A stretch of 64,000 bases of DNA from Oikopleura dioica (Eukaryota > Chordata > Appendicularia > Copelata > Oikopleuridae): positions 8,809,001-8,873,000 of the forward strand of contig OU015567.1 in assembly GCA_907165135.1 (NCBI GenBank). The letters run 5' to 3'. The position numbers and the translations under genes were made by a program. Shown here in pieces: positions 1-10,317 of this stretch. Every line of letters starts with the position of its first letter. Position 1 is the first letter of the stretch. The notes under the pieces were generated by a model, which had not been told where the DNA came from, made no database searches, and saw only the letters and a list, made by a program, of their open reading frames with translations.

Positions 1-717
1 TATATTTGCGAGGGAAATTTACGTCTGACCACAGAGTTATGTCGTCCAGGCAGCTTTTGATTGATTTTTGCTTGACAATCGAGAGATTCAAGGGCTTTGG
101 ATGAGAACCAAGGAGTCTTTCATTGCAACTTTGATCTAATCATACATTTTTTATAAGTTTTACTATGGGAAAATTTCTTGTACGCGCTATAAATGCTCGT
201 AAATACCATCAATAGCGTCTGAATCATCGTGTTTTCAGTTTTTCGGAAAAGGCTCCTCCGAAAGGACCTGGTTGAGAACGCAAATCTGGTCGGAAACCGC
301 ACCTAAATAATGCCTAACAAATCTAGTCACATCTTCATCCCTCGAAGCAGCATCAACATTAAGGACTTAAAATTCGTGCTTCTAACGAAACAACGAGCGC
401 CTTGGTGTCTCGGCCAGATTCTGGTGGAGTTAGTCACCACCGCTTGAGGCATTTCTTTCTGTCATTTGCGCTTTTCAAAATGCTAACACTAGATAACCAG
501 CCGAATAATACACGTTTTTATCTCCCTACTGAAGTAAGGAGCAAACCAGGTCATTACAATTCTGACGACACAGCAATTGACAATTGTTGTGCGTTTCAGA
601 TCCCTGCACTTTAAAGATATAAATTAACGAGCGGCGAGAAAATTCGCCACAGAGTCTAGTGACACAAGAGACAGTTCGAATTTCGAGAGCTTGTGACAAG
701 AAGAAAGGGTGACTTTG
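1..717. other. Upstream region, no gene recognised
   Basis: I find no exon I can support here. Short open stretches exist on both strands (for example 402-614) but none resembles a known protein or has a coherent exon context. The segment directly 5' of 718 is presumably promoter and 5' UTR of the YAP-like gene. Confidence 0.4.
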
Positions 718-3700
718 ATGGAGAACAAAACAATGGAGACAGATTCAAGTGAAACGAAGAAGGTCAAAAAGAGGTGGGTTTTAGATTTTTTTCTTTAGTG
801 TCAACTAAATTCTGTCTCTTGAAATAAATTTAGTAAAGTAATTTAATAGTTTATTAATTACTTTAAGTAATTTGATTTCAGTTTGAAATATTTGAGAAGG
901 AATTTTAAATTTTTTTATTTGAATATCGTAGGAATTTTCGTTGAGTCAAGAGTCCAAATCTGTCCACTTACTGCGGCTAAATAAACATAATGAGCTTGAA
1001 ATTTCGAATATTTCGCGCGAATTAGGAGTGAATCATCACTACTGACTTTTGGAAATTCACTTGTCCGGATTTTCCACGGTCCCCGCCCTTGTTAATTCGA
1101 TCTGGCAGGAATTTACAAATTGCTTCAGCTTTCTGGTCGATGAAAATCCATTTGACGAATTGTTTAAAGTGCTCGATTCTACAACGAGTACTCCGTCAAG
1201 CACACTAAGAAAGTTCTCCTCGAGAAATTTGCCGGATAGTTTTCATCGGCAGCGAGTTTTCAATCCAAAGCGCGAGGAGAGGATCCGCCAGGCTCAGCGA
1301 GGCCACTTCAAATCTCTTCGAAATCGTCACGATACTCACGTCAGGTCAGGGGCTAATCATAAATTTTCAAAAGAGCGCACCTGAAATCACGCAAATCTGA
1401 TTTACTGTAGCACTTGAATTTGCCAAAATAATCGAAACAAGCCCATAAAAAGATCGAAATCGGAGCCAATAAAAGTTGTCACTGGGCCGCAAAATGCAGG
1501 CATCAAGTCAAGAATTCCCGAAGCAAGAGCATCACTGAAGAAAATTGTCTCAGATTCGACAAATCAGGCTTATGCTCGACGATTGAGCTTCAAAACTCAA
1601 GGAAAGTTCATCCAAGATCTAAATGAGCCTAGTCTCTTCCCAAGATTGTCGGGAAAAGACCTGAATCTTTGCCGAATAATTTGGATTCTCGGATTTGGCA
1701 GAGCAATATTTTTCGGGCAAAACTAGCTTTTCTCTCTTCCAAATCCCTTGCTGAACCAAAATAGACATTCCACTGGACCGAATTCCTCTCCCAAAACACT
1801 GGCTCAAGAAAGTACTCGTTATCGATGATGTCGTTGAGATTTACTTTCACAACACTCAAAGGAACGGATAAAACTTCTACCACCATGATTCACATAGTCC
1901 ATTGATGACTAGAGGCGATTCCAAAGCCCACTTGTTGATAAAACATCCACGTGGATGATCGCTTACAGCTGCGGCTTTCATTTATTATTATATCGCCGGA
2001 AGTCCCAATCATTTTTAATTTCCATGGGAAATTTGTACTGTTATCCGATTGAAAGCAATCTCAACACGCGAAACGACCCTCGAGTGCCGATCAAAGAGCA
2101 TTTGGAGGAGCTACACGTGACCCTGACTGCGCAAATGATCTCGATGATAAACAACTCGTTGGGAGCGGAAAAAGAGTCGGGGAGGAATAAGCAAGCCGAC
2201 CTTCCGCATGGCTGTCGATGGCAGATCACCGAGAAGGGGGAAGTGTTTTTCGCTAACGACCTCTCTCGCAAAACGAGCTGGTTGCATCCGCGCGTCGAGA
2301 GTCAGCTCTTGCACCAAAAAGTAAATCAATATCCCACGATAATATATAATGGCGCCAGGACGATTATCGCCCGGTATTCTTTTTCAAACTCGTTTGCGGT
2401 AGAAATACTTCGACGATTTAAAATAGACACTACGGAAGTTCAACTTATTTAGCCTCTTCGAATGTTGCTTGTCTAAGCTGGTGGTTTCCAGAGAGACAAC
2501 AAGCATCGATTTTTTTATCACCATTATTCACCCGATCTAACATTATTTCTTATCAGCTCCCGCCGCTTGTGCAAACAAGCTCTGCTTTTCCAAGTTCGGA
2601 TAAAGTGGCAGATACGACGAACCGCCAAGTTTCCAAAAGCCTTCCCATCGTCTCAACTGTGTCAACAACTATCAATTCTAATTCCGGTAATTTATGACTA
2701 ACTTAGTTTAGACCTTTAGCTCTGGTCTTTTTTTAGGGTCGGGCCAAATCCCTGCGCATTTCAAACAGTTCTCAATGGATTCCGGAGTTGGATCAACTTG
2801 TTCCGTTCATCCGACTGGCATTTACGTCAAAAATATTCCTCTGGAGACAAATCAGACAACGACGATTCTTCCAGCGCGATCAGCAGAAGTTGTGACGCCT
2901 AGTAAAGAAATAATGGAGACGGACTTTGGTCCGAGTCTCTTAAAATCACCAGGCATGCAATCGATGCAGTCGCAGTCCCAGGAATATGTTGTGTTAGAAG
3001 AAATTCCAACAACAAGCACTTTGACCGTCAAAACGTAACTCGTCCCATTCTTGCTCATTCCAGAGTTGCAAATTTGCTGAGCTTAGTGAGCTGAGCTGGC
3101 TGAGTGAGCTGAGCAGTCGCTCAGCTCAGCTCAGCTCACTGATTTTCGAAAATGAATTTATCTGCTCAGCTCAGCTCAGCTCAGAACATAATCACTCAGC
3201 TCAGCTCAGCTCAGTTCAATTATTCTCGAACATGATCTGTTCTGCTCAGCTCAGCTCAGCTCAGACAAGTATCATTCAGCTCAGCTCAGCTCAGCTCAAT
3301 GATTTTAACACGATTTCAATACTAAAAAGCAGTAAAAAACAGCTCATCTCAGCTCACTCAGCTCAGCTCAGCTCTGTTTATGCCATAAACTTTATGGTCT
3401 GCTCAGCTCAGCTCAGCTCAACTACCTTAAAATAGGTCTGCTCAGCTCAGAGAATTTCTCACTCAGGGCAGCTCAGCTCAGCTCAGTGAAAATATAGCCA
3501 AATTTGCAACTCTGGCTCATTCTAATTACCGAATTTCTAGCCTGGAGCCTGCAGAAAGCCAAATAACAAAAGAAGTGAAAAATGTTTCCTTGGCAAATGA
3601 TCTCGATTTCCTCGACGAGTTCGACACCTGTTTGAAAAACAATGGCACCGATGATGATGTTTTGTCGAACAACGACTCGTTTATAAATAGCTTGCTCAAT

Positions 3701-3721
3701 GATAAATTTCTCTTTTTGTAG
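718..3721 (+). CDS. YAP/Yorkie-like Hippo-pathway transcriptional co-activator
   Basis: Phase-consistent exons are 718-773, 1129-1344, 1453-about 1647, about 1969-2320, 2557-2686, 2737-3034 and 3541-3721 (about 475 aa; the exon 3/4 join is tentative). Exon 2 encodes the TEAD-binding segment (NPFDELFKVL ... LPDSFH, like the LPDSFF core of YAP). The exon 2/3 join gives HVRSKSEP, a perfect HxRxxS LATS phosphorylation site at the place of human S127. Exon 4 encodes one WW domain (LPHGCRWQ ... KTSWLHPR) in which the first signature Trp is Cys. The last exon is acidic and ends FLFL, at the position of the C-terminal PDZ-binding FLTWL of vertebrate YAP. In Hippo signalling YAP moves between cytoplasm and nucleus and drives TEAD targets. 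The last intron (3035-3540) carries a hAT-type MITE. Confidence 0.85.
3061..3514. mobile_element. hAT-type MITE with CTCAG pentamer arrays
   Basis: The 454-bp element has perfect 16-bp terminal inverted repeats, CAGAGTTGCAAATTTG, and is flanked by an 8-bp direct repeat GCTCATTC (3053-3060 and 3515-3522). An 8-bp duplication and CAG-starting ends are typical of hAT. The interior is mostly blocks of (CTCAG)n about 20 bp long, separated by 15-40 bp AT-rich spacers, with the opposite orientation (CTGAG) near the left end, so much of the element can fold. There is no transposase; it is non-autonomous. It lies wholly inside the last intron of the YAP-like gene. Confidence 0.85.
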
Positions 3722-3722
3722 C

Positions 3723-3764
3723 TTTATTTCATTATCAATGATTCTGTATCTAGTTTTCAATAAA
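3723..3764. terminator. Facing polyadenylation signals of YAP and ENPP genes
   Basis: AATAAA at 3759-3764 (+) lies 38 nt after the YAP stop. TTTATT at 3723-3728 is AATAAA on the minus strand, about 60 nt after the ENPP stop (3787-3789). The two convergent transcripts therefore probably overlap at their 3' ends. Confidence 0.6.
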
Positions 3765-3786
3765 TACGATTCTTCTGACTTTTCTT

Positions 3787-6340
3787 TTACACGAAAACTA
3801 ATCCAAAAGTAAATAGGGAAACTGACAAGAGAGCTGCATTGGAAGTCGTTGTTGTTGTCGTCGTTGTTGTTGTTTCTGAAATCTCAGAAGCAAAAAGTCG
3901 GTCGAAATCTCCGAAAGAAGTCATTTTCGTTCGTTCTTGAACATCGACGACTGGATCATCTTGGCCAATATTGATGCCGAAGGTTGTTAGTCGTTCTACC
4001 TCCAAGATTCTAGCAATGATTTCAGTAAAATTCAGCATTTTTTTCATTACCTTGACGAATGAAGCTCTAGTTGTTCCTCCCACCAGGGTTTCCAGGATGT
4101 TTCCCAGTCTAGCCCAAGTTTGTTCAACTGGCAATTGAAGTCGGCAACATAAGTTTGTCGAACTTCATCATCGTTCACCACATTGCACGGAGTGTACCTA
4201 TGCATATCGGCCAATCTCCATGGAATGAGGGCGGAGAAAATTTCATTCGATTTTGATTTGATGACGATGTAATAATGGGAAGGGAGCCATTGAACTTGAG
4301 TCTCTGAAACTTTTCTGTGGCACCATTTGTTGTCAGTTCTCCCTGTCCACTCTCTAAAAATGCAATAAAATGAGCCTGCAGCTTTTCATACTTACTTTGG
4401 ATCTTGATAAACTCCGCCACCAGTCACATCAAAAGCTGCGCCCATTTGAATCCATTGAATTCCGCTTTCAAAGAAAAACGGAAGCAGTTGACTTTCAAAG
4501 CTTCCCCACCAAAATGGCTTATCGAAATCTTCATTGTACCAGGGCTCACAGCCTTCCATCTTATCACAGTAGTACCAGACTGAGTGACCAGATTCGTCAG
4601 TTTTGTGCGTCATCGCCGCCTGGTTCCAAGTTCGAGCCTCTGGGAGATTTGTAGGATTTTTCATGACAGTATAGAATTGACCAACGGGAGAAATTTGACG
4701 ATCGAAATGTTCTGACATGAGTTTATCCGAGTCAGCGGGAATCTGCAACGTTTCCATTAGCAACTTATAAATATCAACATTTTGAAGCGACGGCAGCTCC
4801 ACTCCTTTCTTGAATGCTGGTCCGTAGAGTGTAAGAGGAACCTTCATGCCGTCATATTTCGAATCCCAGCCATGTGTACCCATGTAGCCTTCATTGTTAC
4901 AACTACTTCGGGGGTTGAAAGTTGATTTGTTGAAGCGATCGTTTAGAAGCAAAATGGATTCAATTGACGTCGACTCATCGTAGTGAAGGCGTTTTGGAAA
5001 GTTATATTTGTCAAACACGCGAAAGTTATTTTCCTCCTATCAAGAATTTATTTCCTTTTCTATTTACCATCGGATTAAATTCCAAACCTGTGTGCATTCG
5101 ATTGAATCTATCGTCCTTGCGATGTCAAAATCGCTTCCTTGACCAGTTCCGCGCTTATTGCCGATTTGAGTCGTTGTTGATTTCACTTGAACATACGTTT
5201 CGTCAAGAATTGTTCCGTCGTAGTTTCTGATGATGGGTGCCATAGCAATTTCATCTTCACAAAGTCCCTGTTCCATTCCATGATCAGTTGCAAGGACGAT
5301 GTTGACGCATTTGTCCAAATTGTACATTTTCAACCCATCCATAAGTTGCTTTTATCTGTTTTACTCCTGTTTTTTCAGAATTCTAGCAACAAGATGTAAA
5401 CCATTCCTGAAGATGAATGTCCACTCGTTTTAAAGCACTATCCAATGCACCTGTTTCATCGTAGGGTCCATGAGAGTGACCAGTTTTGTCAGGCTCATCA
5501 AAGTAGAGCGTAAGAAACTGCGGTCTAAAACCTTCTTTTGGGCCTGAACCAGAGTAAGCAGGCAAATTTAGCCAGTCAAGAATTTGAAGGATTCTATGCC
5601 CGAATGGTTTTTCGCCCCAAACAGCGTAGTCCCAGTGGTAAGTGGCGATTTCTCCATTGATTGGATTTTCGTTGCCTGGCCAAAGACAACAGGCGGAGAT
5701 CAAGTTATGCCTTTCAGCCATATTCCAGATTGGATCACCTCCGTAGTAACCATCTTCGACAACGTTACAGGGATGTTTTCCATCGTTGATGTTAAAAACA
5801 CTGCATTGAGCATCTTTCTCCCAGTCGTACCAGGCATTACCAACGATACCATGCTGGCTTGGGAAAAGACCAGTAACGAGAGTGTAGTGATTGGGAAATG
5901 TTTTCGAAGGATAGGAAGGCTCCATGAATTCGGCAGTGGATCCGCACTCGCGCAATCGATTGATTGTAGGAATAAACTCGGAACGAGTCAGGTAATCTTT
6001 GCGGAAGCCATCAGTTGATATAAGAAGGGTAGTTTCTAAATATTTGTCGAGTCAAAAGCTTTCACTTGAAAGCTTTCTTACTTTCGTAAGTAGAGTCTGG
6101 GCACTGATGGCCTTCTTCGGCGAAACATTCTTGGTCGATAAAACTAGGCTCGTCGTGACAAGATGTCATGTAATCAGGGCAGCAGTCTTTTCGTTCCAAA
6201 CACTTATCATCACATTGGCATTGGTTTTCATCATCGGACGGGAACGCTTCTCCGCATCGGTTCCATTCTTGATCTGGGTACCAAGGGCTTTGTTGTCGGT
6301 CACAATAATTATACGCAAGACAAAGTTTTCCTCTTTTAGT
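3787..6340 (-). CDS. Ectonucleotide pyrophosphatase/phosphodiesterase, ENPP1/3-like
   Basis: In order on the minus strand: a somatomedin-B domain (about 6340-6080, with CQCDDKC ... CC ... C spacing), the alkaline-phosphatase-fold catalytic domain beginning [13 protein letters not shown] (metal-binding Asp), the catalytic Thr motif [16 protein letters not shown], the [12 protein letters not shown] motif, ATDHGMEQG and GTHGWDS metal ligands, then the C-terminal nuclease-like domain ([11 protein letters not shown] ... [12 protein letters not shown]). This order matches ENPP1/ENPP3, which cleave nucleotide triphosphates outside the cell. The intron at 5349-5406 keeps frame and family length only as GA-AG. 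Unlike vertebrate ENPP1/3 the protein continues into a poly-Thr stretch and a hydrophobic tail ending FTFGLVFV. The N-terminus and true start are not resolved; only one somatomedin-B domain is visible. Confidence 0.85.
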
Positions 6341-6573
6341 GTTGAATAAATATCAAATGCATCTGCAGAATCTGACCGAATATTTTAAGAGGAAACGAGA
6401 TAATGTGGTCAGAAAGTGAAGAATCGAAATGCTGTGACCTTTCCTGTACTGATCTTTCTTATTCCTACATAAAAAGATGCTTGGTGGATCCGCCAGATCA
6501 GATCTTGGTTTCAGCACTTTTCGCAATATTTGCTAAAGATGCTTCAACATGACAGATACTTTTTTCTTTCTAC

Positions 6574-7330
6574 CTGATGTTTGTTTATGTAATCCGAAAA
6601 TGAAAAGCTTTCAGTAAAACTGAACTCGGAGTCAAAGGTGAGTGGAGAGCCGAACTCATCAAAGAATGATTTGAGTGTGTATGGCCGTTCTTGGGCGTTT
6701 TGGCGGAGATCAAGGTAGAGACCCGTTTTTTCGCCGGTTTCAAGAGTGAAGAAATATTTCATTCCAGTGGCGACATTATTCCGGTAAACAGGAATCATGG
6801 CAATATTGAGCGACTTGCTCGAGCGGAGCATCTGTGGAACAGCTAAGGTTAGGAAAAAGTTGTGAGCATTTGTTTCCGAGCGAAAAAGTTCGTTGAACTT
6901 CTGGCGCGAACAGATGAAGCTTCTGAATCTCCCAATTCAGGAAGAAAAAGAGGTTGGAGGCCATCTGATTTCATTCTTGGCGTTCTAGGGTCCTGAAACT
7001 CACATTTACGGCAAATCCTTATGCAACTGCACCTGGATCTTATCGAATGTGCGCAACGAAATGTCACGAAAGTCGGATACAGTCGCGAAGACTGAGTGAA
7101 CCCGGCCATGTTTCGTGTCATAGACGGAGATGTACTCCTTGTTTTGGAATAACAGATAGTCTTCTGCATTTTCTGTCACTGTTTTTGACAGAATAAGCTG
7201 ATGTTGATGCTCTAGTTTTTCAAAATCTTCTATTTCAACTTGAAATGTTGCGTCTAATCGTGTTTCTGCTTCTCTTATCCATGGGCTATTTGGGACTTTC
7301 TTCGTCAAAGAAGAAAAAGAAGAAGATATT
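6574..7330 (-). CDS. Unrecognised protein upstream of ENPP (partial model)
   Basis: Three coding-like minus-strand segments lie about 7300-7016 (VPNSPWIREAETRLDATF ... FDKIQVQLHKDL), about 6990-6860 and 6835-6574 (AVPQMLRSSKSLNIAMIPVY ... FSFSDYINKHQ followed by a GTAGAA donor at 6573). A TATATATA box is at about 7426-7433. I do not recognise the family. The segments look extracellular-like and precede the ENPP gene on the same strand with little space, so they might be another gene of the same transcription unit or the unresolved 5' part of ENPP. The initiator codon and two splice junctions are uncertain. Confidence 0.4.
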
Positions 7331-7494
7331 AGAAAAATAAAAACTTCCAACGCATATTTGCCGTTTTTGAGGAGAGCCCCCAAGTAAATGAAAACGCACT
7401 GCTTTATTTGGCAGCTTGATTCCTTGTATATATAGAACAATTACACAAGAACTTTTTTATGGCGGCAAAGTGGGACGGAAAGTGGATCTTTTAA

Positions 7495-8141
7495 GGGGTG
7501 GTGGTCGAGAAAATTTTTTCGACTTTTTAAAATGTTGATATTATTTTTAGATTCCTTGATTAAAAAGGAGCATTTTTGTTCCCTAGCTTTTGATTGGACC
7601 AACTTTATTTAAGAAAATTTTCGATTTTATGTTGTGAAATCGCCACTTTCGAAAATTTTAAAACGCAATTTTTCGAACTAATACCAACTCAAAATTGATT
7701 TTTATTGTAAGATAATGTTTATTCATCATACTGCAATCATTAAATTCTTAAAAATTACTATTATTGTGTTTTTTCGAAAATTTGATCGAAAAATGAGTAA
7801 AAATGACGATTTATTAGAAAACAACATGTTTTCATTTAATATCTATTTTTTTTTTCTAACAAGGTAAACTTTGTTAAACATAGCCGCCCACACGCTAAAG
7901 GGTTTAAACTTTCCTCACAGTAAGTTTTATTTTGAAAAAAATGATAAGGGGATAGAGTTTTTAGGTCAAGAGATGGGTCCACTTTGTAGGAATTTTTCAC
8001 CATATTTCCCAAAAATATTTTTTCAAGCATAGTCGCCCACATAAATTAGACCCTTTTAACTTATTTTCATTAAGAGAAAAAAATTTTCTTGAAAAATTTG
8101 AGTTTTTGGTTGAAAAAGTCTTAGTCTCGACCACCACCCCC
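7495..8141. mobile_element. TTAA-flanked MITE, 647 bp
   Basis: The element is bordered by TTAA on both sides (7491-7494 and 8142-8145) with inverted ends GGGGTGGTGGTCGAGA (left) and, read inward from the right, GGGGGTGGTGGTCGAGA. TTAA duplication is typical of piggyBac-like transposons, but the ends do not match any I recognise. No transposase ORF is present. An internal imperfect direct repeat containing CATAG[CT]CGCCCACA occurs near 7878 and 8029. It lies between the (-) unrecognised gene and the first WSCD-like gene; nothing else is recognisable in 7441-8607. Confidence 0.75.
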
Positions 8142-8607
8142 TTAAGCACTTCTATTTGATGTTTCGAAAGCAAAAACATTTCCTTTCCACATCCGGCGGA
8201 GTCTAGCAATTATCCGTTCAGCTCATTTGACTTAAAAAGGGATGAAATGTAAGTAAACCGTTTTTCCGAGTCCACCTGGAGGGAGCCCAAAAGGTTTCCG
8301 CGCGTTCCGGTATTTTTCTAGTTTCAAGTTCACTTTGCTGGACAAATCTACCAGATTTTGCTGATACAATTAGATGGTATAATACTGAGTCAACGTTTCC
8401 TCCCTCTTTCCTCAACATCTTTCCTTGTTTTCGTGTTCGACAGAACTGATAAGCGCCAAATAAAAACGTTGCTCGAGAGTGGAGTTAGTCTCTATCTGGC
8501 GCTATTTTCGACAACCTTTATCTTTACCACAGAAAAAAACGATTCGCCACTTTTGCGCTTGTTGACCAATTTTTGTGATTTTGAAGAAGAAAAAACATTG
8601 AGAAAAT

Positions 8608-10317
8608 ATGAAGGTTATAAATGCAATTCTTCCCATTGTTGCGTACACTCAGGAAGAGATTTGAAATTTTCTACAACTTCTGGTTTCGATAATAAATTTT
8701 CTTGCAGGGCACTGATTGGTCGAGCTAAAGAAATAGTTTTTTCAAAATTGATCAATCAAAGAGGTATGTATCTTTGACGATTTTCAATAAGGAATTCTGA
8801 GTGAAATCCTTACCCCCTTTGTTATTAGCTCATTTGAAAGAGCGTAAAAAGTTATGCCAGATTCCACCAAAAAGGATGAAATTTTTGAAATTATGACGTC
8901 ATAGCACGTGATTGAAGTTCCAAAAGTACCTTTTCTTCCGGACATCGGCATTTCCGACTACTCTTAGGTACGCAGGCATGCGATACATAAAAATGATCGT
9001 CTTGTCGAGCTCTACATCGGCATCAAAGTCTCAAACTTTTTCATCCCTTTTTCTCGAAATCAATATTTTCAGCAAACATCTGATTTTAAAAAGGGATGAA
9101 AGAATAAATTACAAGGGTTGAAACCAAGATGCCGATGTAGAGCTCGACAAGACGATCATTTTCATGTATCGCATGCCTGCTCAGCCTAGAGGACTTTAAA
9201 ATGCCGATGTCCGAAAGAAATGGTACTTTTGGAACTTCAGTCACGTGGCACGAGGTCAATATTTTGAAAATCTCTGGATTTTTCCAGTGTTTTTAGTGTA
9301 ACTTTTTACGCTCTTTCTAACAAGCCAATAAAAGAGGGGGGTAAGGATTTCACTCAGAAATCCTTATTGAAAATCGTCTTTAGAGGCCTCTGAAGCTGTT
9401 AATTGCTATCTCTAAAAAGGAAAGATGTGGGACTATAAAACTCGGCGAAAAAGGCCAATTCGCGCCAGTTAGTCTTTCCAGTTATCCCGGCTCCGGAAAC
9501 ACATGGGTTCGATACATGATTGAAGAGTTCACTGGATATTACACTGGCAGCGTTTTCCACGATGGAAAGCTTTACCGCGGAGGTTTCAAGGGAGAGTATG
9601 AAGATTACACAGATGGTAAGGTTATTGTAACGAAAGCGCATACATTCAGATCGGAGAGGCCACTCACAGACGCCATTATGCTCATCAGAAATCCCTACGA
9701 CGCGTTTTTGTCCGAGTTCAATAGAGTCAACGGCGTTGGCGTCACTGGAAACGATCACACAGGAACTGGCTTCGAACACAGATTTTGAAATTCTTTTTGA
9801 CGAATATTTTTCTAAACCAAGCAAAGGCAAAGCATCACTGGATGATTTTCTCTCGCCGAAGTGGACAGATATGAATTTCGGAAAATACGCTGTCCGGTGG
9901 TATCGGCTTTACTCCGGTCTTCTTGAAAGCGGCCACAAGATGCTGCCAATAATTTACGAAGGTAAAACTATGTTCTAGGAAAACTTAGCAAAAACGAGTT
10001 TTAGAAATGAAAGCAGACCCAAAACAAGAAATGGAGAAAATCGTCAATTTCCTTGATACACGAACAGACTACGAGTCCAAGTATGAGTGCCTCTTTGGAG
10101 ACAACTCAAAGAGATTCAAGCGGTCCAGTGAGCGAGAATTTGACCCTTATGATTTTATCGATAACGGTAAGAAAAAACGTATGATTTTGTATATCCTCAT
10201 CCTTTTACAACAGAAAAACTCGAGGCAGTGAATGAAGTGATCATCAAAATCAGCGAAACACTCAACCGAACCCACGGAATCACACTGCCAGAAACATATC
10301 TTCGAAATCTTCACTAA
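8608..10317 (+). CDS. WSCD-like sulfotransferase, copy 1
   Basis: Exons 8608-8652, 9420-9768, 9833-9961, 10005-10166 and 10214-10317 sum to 263 codons in frame (262 aa). A short signal peptide (MKVINAILPIVAYTQ) is followed by a P-loop-like 5'-phosphosulfate motif (SYPGSGNTWVRYMIEEFTG), YYTGSVFHDGKLYRGGFKGE and the 3'-phosphate motif LIRNPYDAFLSEFNR. These match the sulfotransferase domain of WSCD1/2, Golgi enzymes that use PAPS; WSC domains are absent. Intron 1 (8653-9419) has GA-AG ends and contains a 600-bp foldback element; intron 2 (9769-9832) is GC-AG. Exon boundaries after that match copy 2 exactly, so the two arose by tandem duplication. Substrate cannot be told from sequence. Confidence 0.8.
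8776..9378. repeat. Near-complete 600-bp palindrome (foldback element) in an intron
   Basis: The arm starting at 8776 (GACGATTTTCAATAAGGA) is the reverse complement, with few mismatches, of the arm ending at 9378. Pairing continues through long blocks such as the one containing GACAAGACGATCAT, and even the centre (TTTTTCATCCC at about 9038 and GGGATGAAA at about 9092) can pair. There is no ORF. It lies inside the first intron of the WSCD-like copy 1, absent from copy 2, so it is a later insertion that would form a long double-stranded hairpin in the pre-mRNA. Confidence 0.8.

Noticed and set aside
1619-1886. Minus-strand frames in the YAP gene
   Set aside because: They overlap the exon 3 region and following intron; no homology and no exon structure.
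3080-3485. Regularly spaced repeats resembling a CRISPR array
   Set aside because: Units vary in length, the repeat is a simple pentamer, and the block is bounded by transposon ends and a target duplication in a eukaryotic intron.
8358-8777. 139-codon plus-strand frame around the first WSCD exon
   Set aside because: The signal-peptide exon at 8608-8652 in another frame aligns with copy 2 and joins the next exon in phase; the long frame has no homology.
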